From: Candidatus Aveggerthella stercoripullorum
Lineage (GTDB): Bacteria > Actinomycetota > Coriobacteriia > Coriobacteriales > Eggerthellaceae
Assembly (NCBI GenBank): GCA_018712955.1
Contig: DVGB01000001.1
Coordinates: forward strand, 1-33,288
Reading direction: 5' to 3'
Length of the DNA: 33,288 bases
The position numbers and the translations under genes were made by a program. Shown piece by piece: positions 25,727 to 32,201 of this stretch (positions are counted from its first letter, which is position 1; every line of letters starts with the position of its first letter). Under the pieces are notes generated by a model that was not told the DNA's origin, did not search any database, and saw only the letters and a list, made by a program, of their open reading frames with translations.

Positions 25727-27220
25727 CTAGGACGTCGGCGCATAGTCGCGGCCTATCATCACGAGGACGTCAGAGTCGAACGAATAGTAGGCACTCGCGT
25801 TGGTGGTACGGCCGACGCCCATCGCGTCCACGACCGCCTGCGCGCACGCCGCCTTGTCCTCGTCCTTGTACACGACGAGCGTCTCTTCGTAGACCTGGCT
25901 GTCCGCGTTTCCGACGTCCGTGACGTTGAAACCCTGCTCCGTCAGGATGGAAGCGAAATTCGCGGCAGCGCCCGTAATGCCGCCGCCGTTGCGAACCACG
26001 ACCGTGAAGCTCGACGGGTCGACGTTGGAGGCGTCGACGGAAGCCGTCTGCTCGAACGAACCGTTCTGTCGGAACGAATCCAGCGCAGAGCTCCAGGAAG
26101 AGGACTGCGAGAATTCCACCCGGCCGCTGCTGTTCGTCGCGATATAGCCCGGAGCATGCGCCTTCGAAATGGACGAGACGTCCATCCCGCGCAGAGATTC
26201 GACAAGCGAGGTGATGTTCGCGGCGGAATAGTCCGTCTTCACGCATTCGGCAAGCGCGTCGACAAAGCCCGGCAGCCCTGCCGTTCCCAGGTCGAACACC
26301 TTCTGCATGAGCGCCGTCGCGATTTCAAGCTGGTTGTCCTGACGCTGGATGGTGCTGTCGGAATAGTTGCGCGCGCGTGCGTAAACGAGCGCCTGCTCTC
26401 CCGAAAGCGTCTGTTCGCCGGGCGCGATATAGATGCTGCCTGCGTACGGGTCGTCCACTTCCTCTTCGACGTTGACCGTGATGCCGCCGACCGCGTCGAC
26501 CATGCGCACCAGCCCTTCGGCATCTATGCGCACATAATGCGAAATGTCTACGCCCGCCATGGAAGATGCCGCCTCGATCAGCGCAGCGTCCCCCCCGGTT
26601 TCGTACGCCTGCGCCGCAAGCCCAGCCGCACCTGTGCTGCTTTCGATTTGCATGTTGGACGGCAGGGACAGCAGCGAGACCTGCTTGCTTCCTGTATCCA
26701 CGCGCGCGAGCATAAGCGCGTCCGCATTCTCCGATGCACCCGGTTCTGCGAACACTCCCGCAACCAGCACGTAGTACGGCTGTCCGTCGGTCGGGGCCAC
26801 CAGCAGCGCGCGGGCGTCCGCGTCGTCAAGGCTCATCTTCGAGCTCACCGAGCTGATGTACGTGCATGCCGCCACGCCGCCTACCACGAGCACGATCACG
26901 ATGAGGATGGCGGCGACCAGGCCGACACGCCGCACGCGGTCGCGCCGCAGGGCGCGCTTGTTGAAATCAAGCTGCGACACACGACGGGAGTACGCGCGCT
27001 GGTCTTCGCCCGACGTCGTATTCGGCGTCACGACGCGAATCAGGCCGCTATTGGCGCGGGCACTTTTGCGGCGGCTCGAAAAATGGAGGTCGCTGCCGTA
27101 GTTCGCATGACGGCCATGCACGGACCCGCCCGCATGCGAGCCGATCGTGGAACGGTTCACATCCCGCGAGATGCGGCGGGAATGCTCCCGCATGCGCTTG
27201 TTCTGGGAATCTCCGAACAT
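25727..27220 (-). CDS. LCP (LytR-CpsA-Psr) family protein with LytR_C domain
   Basis: This 497-residue protein has a basic cytoplasmic N-terminus (about 1-95), one membrane helix (about 99-121), an extracellular LCP domain (about 149-305) and a C-terminal LytR_C domain (about 390-490). LCP enzymes attach polyanionic glycopolymers to peptidoglycan. The ARARN...RQDNQ segment (281-296) matches the family. However, the usual R-S/T-D and S-I-P-R-D signatures read ENADALML and SLPSNM, so two arginines normally contacting pyrophosphate are absent; activity may be altered. The ATG at 27220 is 8 nt after the murA stop, so the two are co-transcribed. Confidence 0.85.
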   Translation of the reverse strand: MFGDSQNKRMREHSRRISRDVNRSTIGSHAGGSVHGRHANYGSDLHFSSRRKSARANSGLIRVVTPNTTSGEDQRAYSRRVSQLDFNKRALRRDRVRRVGLVAAILIVIVLVVGGVAACTYISSVSSKMSLDDADARALLVAPTDGQPYYVLVAGVFAEPGASENADALMLARVDTGSKQVSLLSLPSNMQIESSTGAAGLAAQAYETGGDAALIEAASSMAGVDISHYVRIDAEGLVRMVDAVGGITVNVEEEVDDPYAGSIYIAPGEQTLSGEQALVYARARNYSDSTIQRQDNQLEIATALMQKVFDLGTAGLPGFVDALAECVKTDYSAANITSLVESLRGMDVSSISKAHAPGYIATNSSGRVEFSQSSSWSSALDSFRQNGSFEQTASVDASNVDPSSFTVVVRNGGGITGAAANFASILTEQGFNVTDVGNADSQVYEETLVVYKDEDKAACAQAVVDAMGVGRTTNASAYYSFDSDVLVMIGRDYAPTS

Positions 27221-27228
27221 GGGCGCCC

Positions 27229-28503
27229 CTAGTCGTCGACGGTCACGCGTTCGACGCACGCGCCCATCGCGTTGAGTTTGCCCACGTAGTCCTCATAGCC
27301 GCGGTCGATATGGCCGATCTTGTAGACCTTCGTCTCCCCTTCGGCCACAATGCCTGCAAGCACGAGTGCCGCACCGCCGCGCAGGTCGGTCGACTTGACC
27401 GGCGCGCCCTGCAGTCCCGACACGCCGCGCACGAGCGCATGGTGCCCCTCGAGCGAAATGTCCGCGCCCATGCGCATGAGCTCGGCCGCGAACATAAAGC
27501 GGTTTTCGAAAACGTTCTCCGTGATAACCGACGTGCCGTCCGCCAACGCGGCAAGCAGCATGAACTGGGCCTGCAGGTCCGTCGGGAAGCCCGGATGGGG
27601 CAGCGTCTGCAGGTCGGTCGGCATAAGCGCCCCTTCGCGCTTGACCGTAATCCAGTCTTCGCCCGTTTCCACCTGGCAGCCCATGGCGGTGAGTTTCATG
27701 ATTGCCATGCGCAAAAACGACGGGTCGATGCCGCGCACCGTAACCGGGCCGCCCGTAAGCGCACCGCCGACCAAGAAGGTGCCCGCCTCGATGCGGTCGC
27801 CTACCGTCGTGTGGTCGCACGGGTGCAGCGCATCCATCCCAACGCCGCGGATATGCACGACCGACGTGCCGGCGCCCTGAATGTCGGCGCCCATCGCGTT
27901 GAGCATGTTCGCCAAGTCGGCAATCTCCGGTTCGCACGCAGCGTTTTCCAGCGTGGTGTCGCCCGTGGCAACGACCGCTGCCATCATGAGGTTCTCCGTA
28001 GCACCCACACTTGGGAATTCGAGCGTCACCGCCGTACCGCGCAGGCCGTTCGGGGTGGTCGCCTCCAAGTAGCCGTGGTCCACGCTGAATTCGACGCCGA
28101 GCGCGTGCAGTCCCACCAGGTGCATGTCGATTTTGCGCTCGCCAATCTGGCAGCCGCCCGGCATGGCAACGCGTGCGCGTCCAAAGCGCGCGATCAGCGG
28201 ACCCAGGACAGAGATGCTGGCACGCATCTTCGAGACGAGCTCATAGGGAGTCTCGTGCTTGTTGACGTTCGTCGTGTCGACCGTCAGGACATGGCCTTCG
28301 CGCTCGACCGTCGCCCCCAGGTAGCGCAGCACGTCCGTCATGACCTGCATATCGGAAATCATCGGAACGTTGCGAATGGTGGATTTGCCCCGCCCCAAAA
28401 TGGACGCCGCCAAAAGCTTCAGGGCCGAATTCTTCGCACCGGCGACTGTTACTTCGCCTGAAAGGGTATTGTTGCCGTGAACGACGATAATTTCTTGAGA
28501 CAT
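27229..28503 (-). CDS. murA: UDP-N-acetylglucosamine 1-carboxyvinyltransferase
   Basis: This 424-residue enzyme catalyses the first committed step of peptidoglycan synthesis, adding enolpyruvate to UDP-GlcNAc. GAKNSALKLLAAS (22-34, with K24 N25) is present. The catalytic cysteine C118 lies in MPGGCQIGERKIDMH, which predicts fosfomycin sensitivity at this residue. RASISVLGPL and PGFPTDLQAQFM follow, and the length is normal. The ATG has AAGGGG 3 nt upstream. A strong promoter at 28627-28656 drives it through a leader of about 117 nt with a hairpin; the LCP gene follows 8 nt downstream. Confidence 0.98.
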   Translation of the reverse strand: MSQEIIVVHGNNTLSGEVTVAGAKNSALKLLAASILGRGKSTIRNVPMISDMQVMTDVLRYLGATVEREGHVLTVDTTNVNKHETPYELVSKMRASISVLGPLIARFGRARVAMPGGCQIGERKIDMHLVGLHALGVEFSVDHGYLEATTPNGLRGTAVTLEFPSVGATENLMMAAVVATGDTTLENAACEPEIADLANMLNAMGADIQGAGTSVVHIRGVGMDALHPCDHTTVGDRIEAGTFLVGGALTGGPVTVRGIDPSFLRMAIMKLTAMGCQVETGEDWITVKREGALMPTDLQTLPHPGFPTDLQAQFMLLAALADGTSVITENVFENRFMFAAELMRMGADISLEGHHALVRGVSGLQGAPVKSTDLRGGAALVLAGIVAEGETKVYKIGHIDRGYEDYVGKLNAMGACVERVTVDD

Positions 28504-28562
28504 GACCCCTTGCCTTTTCTCGCTCCTGCCACATTGCGCGTTTTGGCTGCAGCAGGGTTCAC

Positions 28563-28590
28563 GCGCTCGCGCCCTTGCAGGCGCGTGCGC
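28563..28590 (-). other. Strong hairpin in the murA leader
   Basis: GCGC-T-CGCGCC pairs with GGCGCG-T-GCGC (one T-T mismatch) around a CTTGCA loop. It lies within the predicted 5' untranslated leader of murA, with no T-run. Possible mRNA-stability or translational element; inference only. Confidence 0.5.
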
Positions 28591-28626
28591 TCAATGTTGT
28601 CTGGATGGTTCTTAAAGCAAGCTCAA

Positions 28627-28656
28627 ATTATATGACGGCCGGAGATACGCTGTCAC
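28627..28656 (-). promoter_or_regulatory. murA promoter
   Basis: On the minus strand a perfect TATAAT (28627-28632) is preceded at 18 nt by GTGACA (28651-28656, five of six to TTGACA). It is the best sigma-A-type promoter seen in the window, about 124 nt upstream of the murA ATG. Confidence 0.75.
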
Positions 28657-28700
28657 GCTTCGCAGACCGGCTCAACGGGTCTTCACAAATAAGCGTGCAT

Positions 28701-28917
28701 CTGAACTTTGCACGCCCGAAGTCCGCGCATGCCCGAACCTCAAGCGCATCCGAAATCCGCGCATGTCCGAGCCTCGGGCGCATCCGACCCCGCGCGTTCC
28801 CGAACTTCGCGTGCACCTGAGTCTCGCTCGCGTCCGAACTTTGCGTGCTCCCTACATCGCCCGCGCCCGAATTGTGCATGCACCTGAGTCGCATCCGCAT
28901 CCAAAGCCCGGCAGTTC
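28701..28917. repeat. Degenerate 17-nt tandem repeat array (about 13 units)
   Basis: Read on the plus strand, about 13 consecutive units of 15-17 nt start with CCGAA or a close variant. Examples are CCGAACTTCGCGTGCAC (28800), CCGAAATCCGCGCATGT (28750) and CCGAACTTTGCGTGCTC (28834). Lengths are 17 nt except for 16-nt units at 28784 and 28851 and a 15-nt first unit. Copies are diverged but keep phase. There is no continuous gene and no CRISPR-type spacers. Function unknown. Confidence 0.75.
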
Positions 28918-29137
28918 CTTCGCACGTTCGTCCAAACGCCAACCTCTGCAGAGCGGGCAAAGCGCCCTGCGACGTCTTTTGCTTTCGCCCCAGGATTGGC
29001 CTGCCAAGTTTTGCACCGGTCTGTGCACAGATTCTGTGAAGGGATGCGAAGTTCTCGTGAAATCAACTAATCCTTCACAGCGCACCGCGACACTACGGCT
29101 CCACTGTTCAAATCGCGCATGAAAAGGAGGCCGTCAC

Positions 29138-29233
29138 ATGAAGAAGATACACGTAAGCACGAGGGCCTGCGAAGTCTTCCAAATTCTGCTCGTCATAGCC
29201 ATTATCGCGCTGTGCATCGCGCTTTCGCTCTAG
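29138..29233 (+). CDS. 31-residue single-span membrane peptide
   Basis: This plus-strand frame begins MKKIHVSTRACEVFQILL and ends IIALCIALSL: a basic N-terminus then one hydrophobic helix of about 18 residues. A perfect AAAAGGAGG lies 7 nt before the ATG, and a strong terminator (29273-29306) follows 40 nt after the stop. The site, orientation against the surrounding minus-strand genes and terminator support a real small gene. Family not recognised. Possible roles include a membrane regulator or a toxin-like peptide; nothing in the sequence decides. Confidence 0.65.
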   Translation: MKKIHVSTRACEVFQILLVIAIIALCIALSL

Positions 29234-29272
29234 GGCACGCCCGTAGGACACGCAAACGAAGCATGCACGAAA

Positions 29273-29306
29273 GAAGCCCTCGGCTGGATGAACCGCCGAG
29301 GGCTTC
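29273..29306. terminator. Bidirectional terminator between the 31-residue peptide gene and tsf
   Basis: A perfect 12-bp stem, GAAGCCCTCGGC with GCCGAGGGCTTC, surrounds a 10-nt loop. Both sides continue with T-rich sequence (TTGTGTTTC on plus, TTTCGTG on minus). It is placed to end both the plus-strand small gene and the minus-strand rpsB-tsf operon. Confidence 0.85.
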
Positions 29307-29379
29307 TTGTGTTTCGGGAGTATACGCCAGGCGCATGCCGTGCCTGGCAGCTTTCAGGCCGAAGCCGTCAAAGGTCGGG

Positions 29380-30240
29380 TTATTCGCCCATCACGAAGCG
29401 GACGAAACCTTCGACCTTGATGGTGCCGCCGAGCTCCTTGGCAACGCCGTTGACGTACTCGGAGATGGACTGGTCCGGGTTCTTCACGAACTCCTGCTCG
29501 GTGAGGACGTTCTCCTTGTAGAACTTCTCCAGACGGCCCGTGGCAATCTTCTCCTGGATGGCCTCCGGCTTGCCGGATTCGGCAGCCTGAGCCTTGTAGA
29601 TGGACATCTCGTGCTCGATGACGGCCGGGTCGACGGACTCGCGGTTCGCAGCGACCGGAGCGGCAGCAGCAACCTGCATGGCAACGTCATGGCCGCAGGT
29701 CTTGAAGGCGTCAGCGGTCGGGTCGATGCCGTCCACGGAGAACTGCACGAGAACGCCGATCTTGCCGCCACCATGGATGTAGGAAGCGATGGCGTCGGCC
29801 TCGACAACGGCGAAGCGGCGCAGCTCGGTGTTTTCGCCCATCACGTGGATAGCGTCGGTGACGACAGCCTCGACGGTCTCGCCGTCAATTTCGGCAGCCT
29901 TGAGGGCATCCAAGTCAGCCGGCTTGCTGGCCAGCACAGCACGAGCGATCTTCTCAGCGTAAGCCTTGAACTTCTCGTTCATGGACACGAAGTCGGTCTC
30001 GCAGTTGAGCTCGACGAGCGCGCCAGCCTTGCCGTCCTCGGCGACGAGCGCCATGACGGTGCCTTCGTTGGTGGCACGGCCAGCCTTCTTGGCGACAGCG
30101 GCAAGACCGCGGGTGCGCAGGACGTCGACGGCCTTCTCCAGTTCGCCTTCGGCCTCCACGAGCGCCTTCTTGCACTCCATCATGCCAGCGCCGGTCATTT
30201 CACGGAGTTCCTTCACGAGAGCGGCAGTAATCTCAGCCAT
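29380..30240 (-). CDS. tsf: Translation elongation factor Ts
   Basis: This 286-residue guanine nucleotide exchange factor recycles EF-Tu. The N-terminal UBA-like module (ITAALVKELREMTGAGMMEC, 4-23) leads to the conserved NCETDFV, which carries the TDFV residues that insert into EF-Tu. The dimerisation/core domains follow to a normal C-terminus. The ATG has AAAGGA about 5 nt upstream. It follows rpsB with a 133-nt gap that contains hairpins, as in the usual rpsB-tsf pair. Confidence 0.97.
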   Translation of the reverse strand: MAEITAALVKELREMTGAGMMECKKALVEAEGELEKAVDVLRTRGLAAVAKKAGRATNEGTVMALVAEDGKAGALVELNCETDFVSMNEKFKAYAEKIARAVLASKPADLDALKAAEIDGETVEAVVTDAIHVMGENTELRRFAVVEADAIASYIHGGGKIGVLVQFSVDGIDPTADAFKTCGHDVAMQVAAAAPVAANRESVDPAVIEHEMSIYKAQAAESGKPEAIQEKIATGRLEKFYKENVLTEQEFVKNPDQSISEYVNGVAKELGGTIKVEGFVRFVMGE

Positions 30241-30259
30241 GTTCTTCCTTTCTCAGGAA

Positions 30260-30330
30260 GGGCGGCAGGCCCTTGTGCCTGTCGCCCTTTTCTACACGAA
30301 GTCTCTTTTGCCGTCAGCGTGCCGACGGCT
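30260..30330 (-). other. Hairpins in the rpsB-tsf gap
   Basis: GGGCGGCAGGC pairs with GCCTGTCGCCC (30260-30287), and GCCGTC pairs with GACGGC near 30310-30330. Minus-strand reading gives no long T-run, so these look like attenuating or processing structures that lower tsf output relative to rpsB rather than full terminators. Confidence 0.4.
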
Positions 30331-30373
30331 TGAACGCGCCGCAGACGCGCACTGCGCGCTTGCGGACTTTCCG

Positions 30374-31156
30374 CTATTCAGCAGCAGGAGCCTCGGTGGC
30401 CTCTTCCGCAGCCGGAGCCTCGGCCTCAGCCTCAGCGGCTTCGCCCTCGGCAGCCATTTCCTCGGCAGAGACGGGAGCAACGCCACCGGCCAGGACGGCG
30501 TCGGCCATGAAGTCCGCCAGCAGACGGACGGAACGGATGGCGTCGTCGTTGGCAGGAATGCCGAAATCCACGTCGTCCGGATCGCAGTTGGTGTCCAGGG
30601 TGCCGACGATGGAAATACCCAGGCGGCGAGCCTCATGGACGGCAATCTGCTCGCGGTTGGTGTCGATGATGAAGATGGCGTCCGGAACCTTCTTCATGTT
30701 GCGGATGCCATTGAGGTTGGTCTGCAGCTTGGACAGCTCCTTGCGCAGCAGGATCTGCTCCTTCTTCGGCAGCTTCTCCATGCGGCCGTCGGTCTCCATG
30801 GCCTCGAGCTCCTCCATGCGGGTGACACGGGAGCGGATGGTCACGAAGTTGGTCAGCATGCCGCCGAGCCAGCGAGCGTTCACGTAGGGCATGCCGCAGC
30901 GGTTCGCAGCTTCGGCGATGGGCTCCTGAGCCTGCTTCTTGGTGCCGACGAACAGCAGGGTGCCGCCCTTCTTGGCCAGGTCGGAAGCGAAGGTGTAAGC
31001 CTGGTCCAGGCCCATCAGGGTCTGCTTGAGGTCCAGGATGTAGATGTCACCGCGGTTGCCGAAGATGTACGGACGCATCTTCGGGTTCCAACGGCGCGTC
31101 TGGTGGCCGAAGTGGGCGCCTGCGTCAAGCAGGGTCTGCAAATTGATCTTTGCCAT
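30374..31156 (-). CDS. rpsB: Ribosomal protein S2
   Basis: This 260-residue small-subunit protein starts [20 protein letters not shown], with [20 protein letters not shown] and the LGGMLTNF and [12 protein letters not shown] segments of the family. The last 45 residues form an acidic, Ala/Glu-rich tail ([16 protein letters not shown]). The start is the ATG at 31156, preceded by GGAG 6 nt away; an ATG four codons upstream overlaps that ribosome-binding site. A promoter at 31267-31295 with a 17-nt spacer drives the rpsB-tsf unit. Confidence 0.97.
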   Translation of the reverse strand: MAKINLQTLLDAGAHFGHQTRRWNPKMRPYIFGNRGDIYILDLKQTLMGLDQAYTFASDLAKKGGTLLFVGTKKQAQEPIAEAANRCGMPYVNARWLGGMLTNFVTIRSRVTRMEELEAMETDGRMEKLPKKEQILLRKELSKLQTNLNGIRNMKKVPDAIFIIDTNREQIAVHEARRLGISIVGTLDTNCDPDDVDFGIPANDDAIRSVRLLADFMADAVLAGGVAPVSAEEMAAEGEAAEAEAEAPAAEEATEAPAAE

Positions 31157-31266
31157 GACTTTCTCCATTCGTTAGTCCTCTGCGAAGCCTCATCCCCCGG
31201 CCCGCAGCCCCGCAGGGCCACTGGCAGACCGAAGTCCACTTCGCATGCGTAATCAGAAACTGTAAA

Positions 31267-31295
31267 AGAATAACACCCTGCGCGTGCTCCTGCAA
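31267..31295 (-). promoter_or_regulatory. rpsB promoter
   Basis: On the minus strand TTGCAG (31290-31295) and TATTCT (31267-31272) are spaced by 17 nt, with a TG dinucleotide one base before the -10 (TGTTATTCT). It is about 110 nt upstream of rpsB. The leader between contains a GC-rich CCCTGCGGGG hairpin that could be a ribosomal-protein autoregulatory element (inference). Confidence 0.65.
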
Positions 31296-31310
31296 GATGG
31301 CAATGTGCCG

Positions 31311-31327
31311 TTCGAGCATCGCTCGAA
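31311..31327. promoter_or_regulatory. Perfect short palindrome upstream of the rpsB promoter
   Basis: TTCGAGC-ATC-GCTCGAA is a 7-bp perfect inverted repeat ending 16 nt from the -35 of the rpsB promoter. It could be an operator or just a hairpin. Confidence 0.35.
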
Positions 31328-31358
31328 AACGCCCTGACTGCCGGCTGCGCCCCGATTC

Positions 31359-31583
31359 GAGCAAACCCGCGCAAACTCACGGCCCGTCCCGAGCAAACCC
31401 GCGACCCAGCCGAGCAGGCCCGTGACCCAGCCGAGCAGGCCCGTGACCCAGCCGAGCAAATCCGCGACCCTTTTCGTAAAAACAAACCCTCTCAATTCAC
31501 GAATTCGGTCGCGGATTTGCCTCGGGATGGCGAAAGTGGTCGCGGATTTGTTTGAGGAAACGAATTCGGTCGCAGATTTGCTC
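31359..31583. repeat. Array of 21-nt direct units followed by inverted 30-31-nt units
   Basis: Direct units at 31391, 31412 and 31433 read GAGCA(G/A)(G/A)CCCG(T/C)GACCCAGCC (the second and third are identical), with partial copies at 31359 and 31454. After 37 nt the core returns inverted: GGTCGCGGATTTG at 31507 and 31538 and GGTCGCAGATTTG at 31568, 30-31 nt apart. CAAATCCGCGACC (31457-31469) pairs perfectly with the first inverted copy. Function unknown. Confidence 0.8.
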
Positions 31584-31722
31584 AGGATGCAGCAAGCCGA
31601 CGAATCACGCCTGCAGCAGTCTGATGCTGCATCCTTCGGCGCATCTTTCCAGCGGCCTGCGACAGCGCCCTGCCGGACGCGATTCCTCAGTTGGCAGCTG
31701 AATAGCCCCGCGCGTTTGCCTG

Positions 31723-31731
31723 TGCTAGCAT
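31723..31731 (+). promoter_or_regulatory. Extended -10 promoter of the XRE-like regulator/kinase unit
   Basis: The plus strand reads TGCTAGCAT (TGn plus TAGCAT), 29 nt upstream of the ATG at 31761. The -35 is poor. It has the same form as the riboswitch-operon promoter (TGCTAGAAT). Confidence 0.45.
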
Positions 31732-31760
31732 GCAGGGCGAACGACCACAAAGGAGCGCGC

Positions 31761-32195
31761 ATGCCCGCCGAAAAGCTCACTGAAGACCTGCTCGAACGTC
31801 TGCTCGCCGCAGCAAGCCCGGAAGCTTACCTTGACGAAGGGGAGACCATCGAGCGCAAGCTCAAAGACTACCTGTTCGAACTGCTTGGCGCGCGCGGCAT
31901 AAAGCGGGCGGACGTGTGCCGGGAATCGAAGCTCAACTCTACCTTCGTCTACGACATTTTCTCCGGCAAAAGCCTCCCCGGACGCGATAACGCCCTCAGG
32001 CTGGCGTTCGGCCTTCGCTGCAACCTGCGCGAGACCCAGCGCCTGCTGCGTTTGGCGGGCGCTTCCGAACTGTGGCCGAAATCGCGCCGCGACGCCATCG
32101 TCATCTGGTGCATCGAGCAAGGGTGCTCGCTTGACGAATGCGACGAGGAGCTCTGGCGCCTCAATGAAAAGACCCTCTTCGACTCCGACCGATAA
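31761..32195 (+). CDS. XRE/helix-turn-helix-like regulator paired with a kinase
   Basis: This 144-residue, probably cytoplasmic protein has a helical segment (about 30-100) with the look of a phage-repressor-type HTH: KRADVCRESKLNSTFVYDIFSGKSLPGRDNALRLAFGL. A second helical part (about 100-144) ends EELWRLNEKTLFDSDR. It reads as a DNA- or partner-binding adaptor. The ATG has AAAGGAG about 6 nt upstream; a longer in-frame extension to 31422 runs through the repeat array and is rejected. The kinase gene starts 6 nt after its stop, so the two form one unit, and the regulator may be its partner or substrate (inference). Confidence 0.8.
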   Translation: MPAEKLTEDLLERLLAAASPEAYLDEGETIERKLKDYLFELLGARGIKRADVCRESKLNSTFVYDIFSGKSLPGRDNALRLAFGLRCNLRETQRLLRLAGASELWPKSRRDAIVIWCIEQGCSLDECDEELWRLNEKTLFDSDR

Positions 32196-32201
32196 GCCAC
32201 A

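Larger units (their letters stand above)
28504..29137. other. Intergenic region between murA and the 31-residue peptide gene
   Basis: These 634 bp contain the murA leader (hairpin at 28563-28590), the murA promoter (28627-28656), the 17-nt degenerate tandem repeat array (28701-28917) and the approach to the 31-residue peptide gene. Low-complexity frames in the repeats are not genes. No promoter for the small gene could be fixed. Confidence 0.6.
31157..31760. other. Intergenic region between rpsB and the XRE-like gene
   Basis: These 604 bp carry the rpsB leader and promoter (31267-31295), a short perfect palindrome (31311-31327), the direct and inverted repeat array (31359-31583) and the plus-strand promoter of the XRE-like gene (31723-31731). 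Open frames across the repeats (for example 31015-31485 minus) show only periodic low-complexity translation and are not genes. Confidence 0.6.

Noticed and set aside
28701-28917. CRISPR array
   Set aside because: Repeats are contiguous 16-17-nt units without spacers, and no cas genes are present.
31015-31485. Minus-strand frame with repeating CSAGSRA peptides
   Set aside because: The periodic peptide is a translation of the 21-nt DNA repeat. It has no ribosome-binding site and overlaps rpsB.
31422-31760. N-terminal extension of the XRE-like gene
   Set aside because: It would translate the repeat array. The ATG at 31761 has the good ribosome-binding site and a promoter just upstream.
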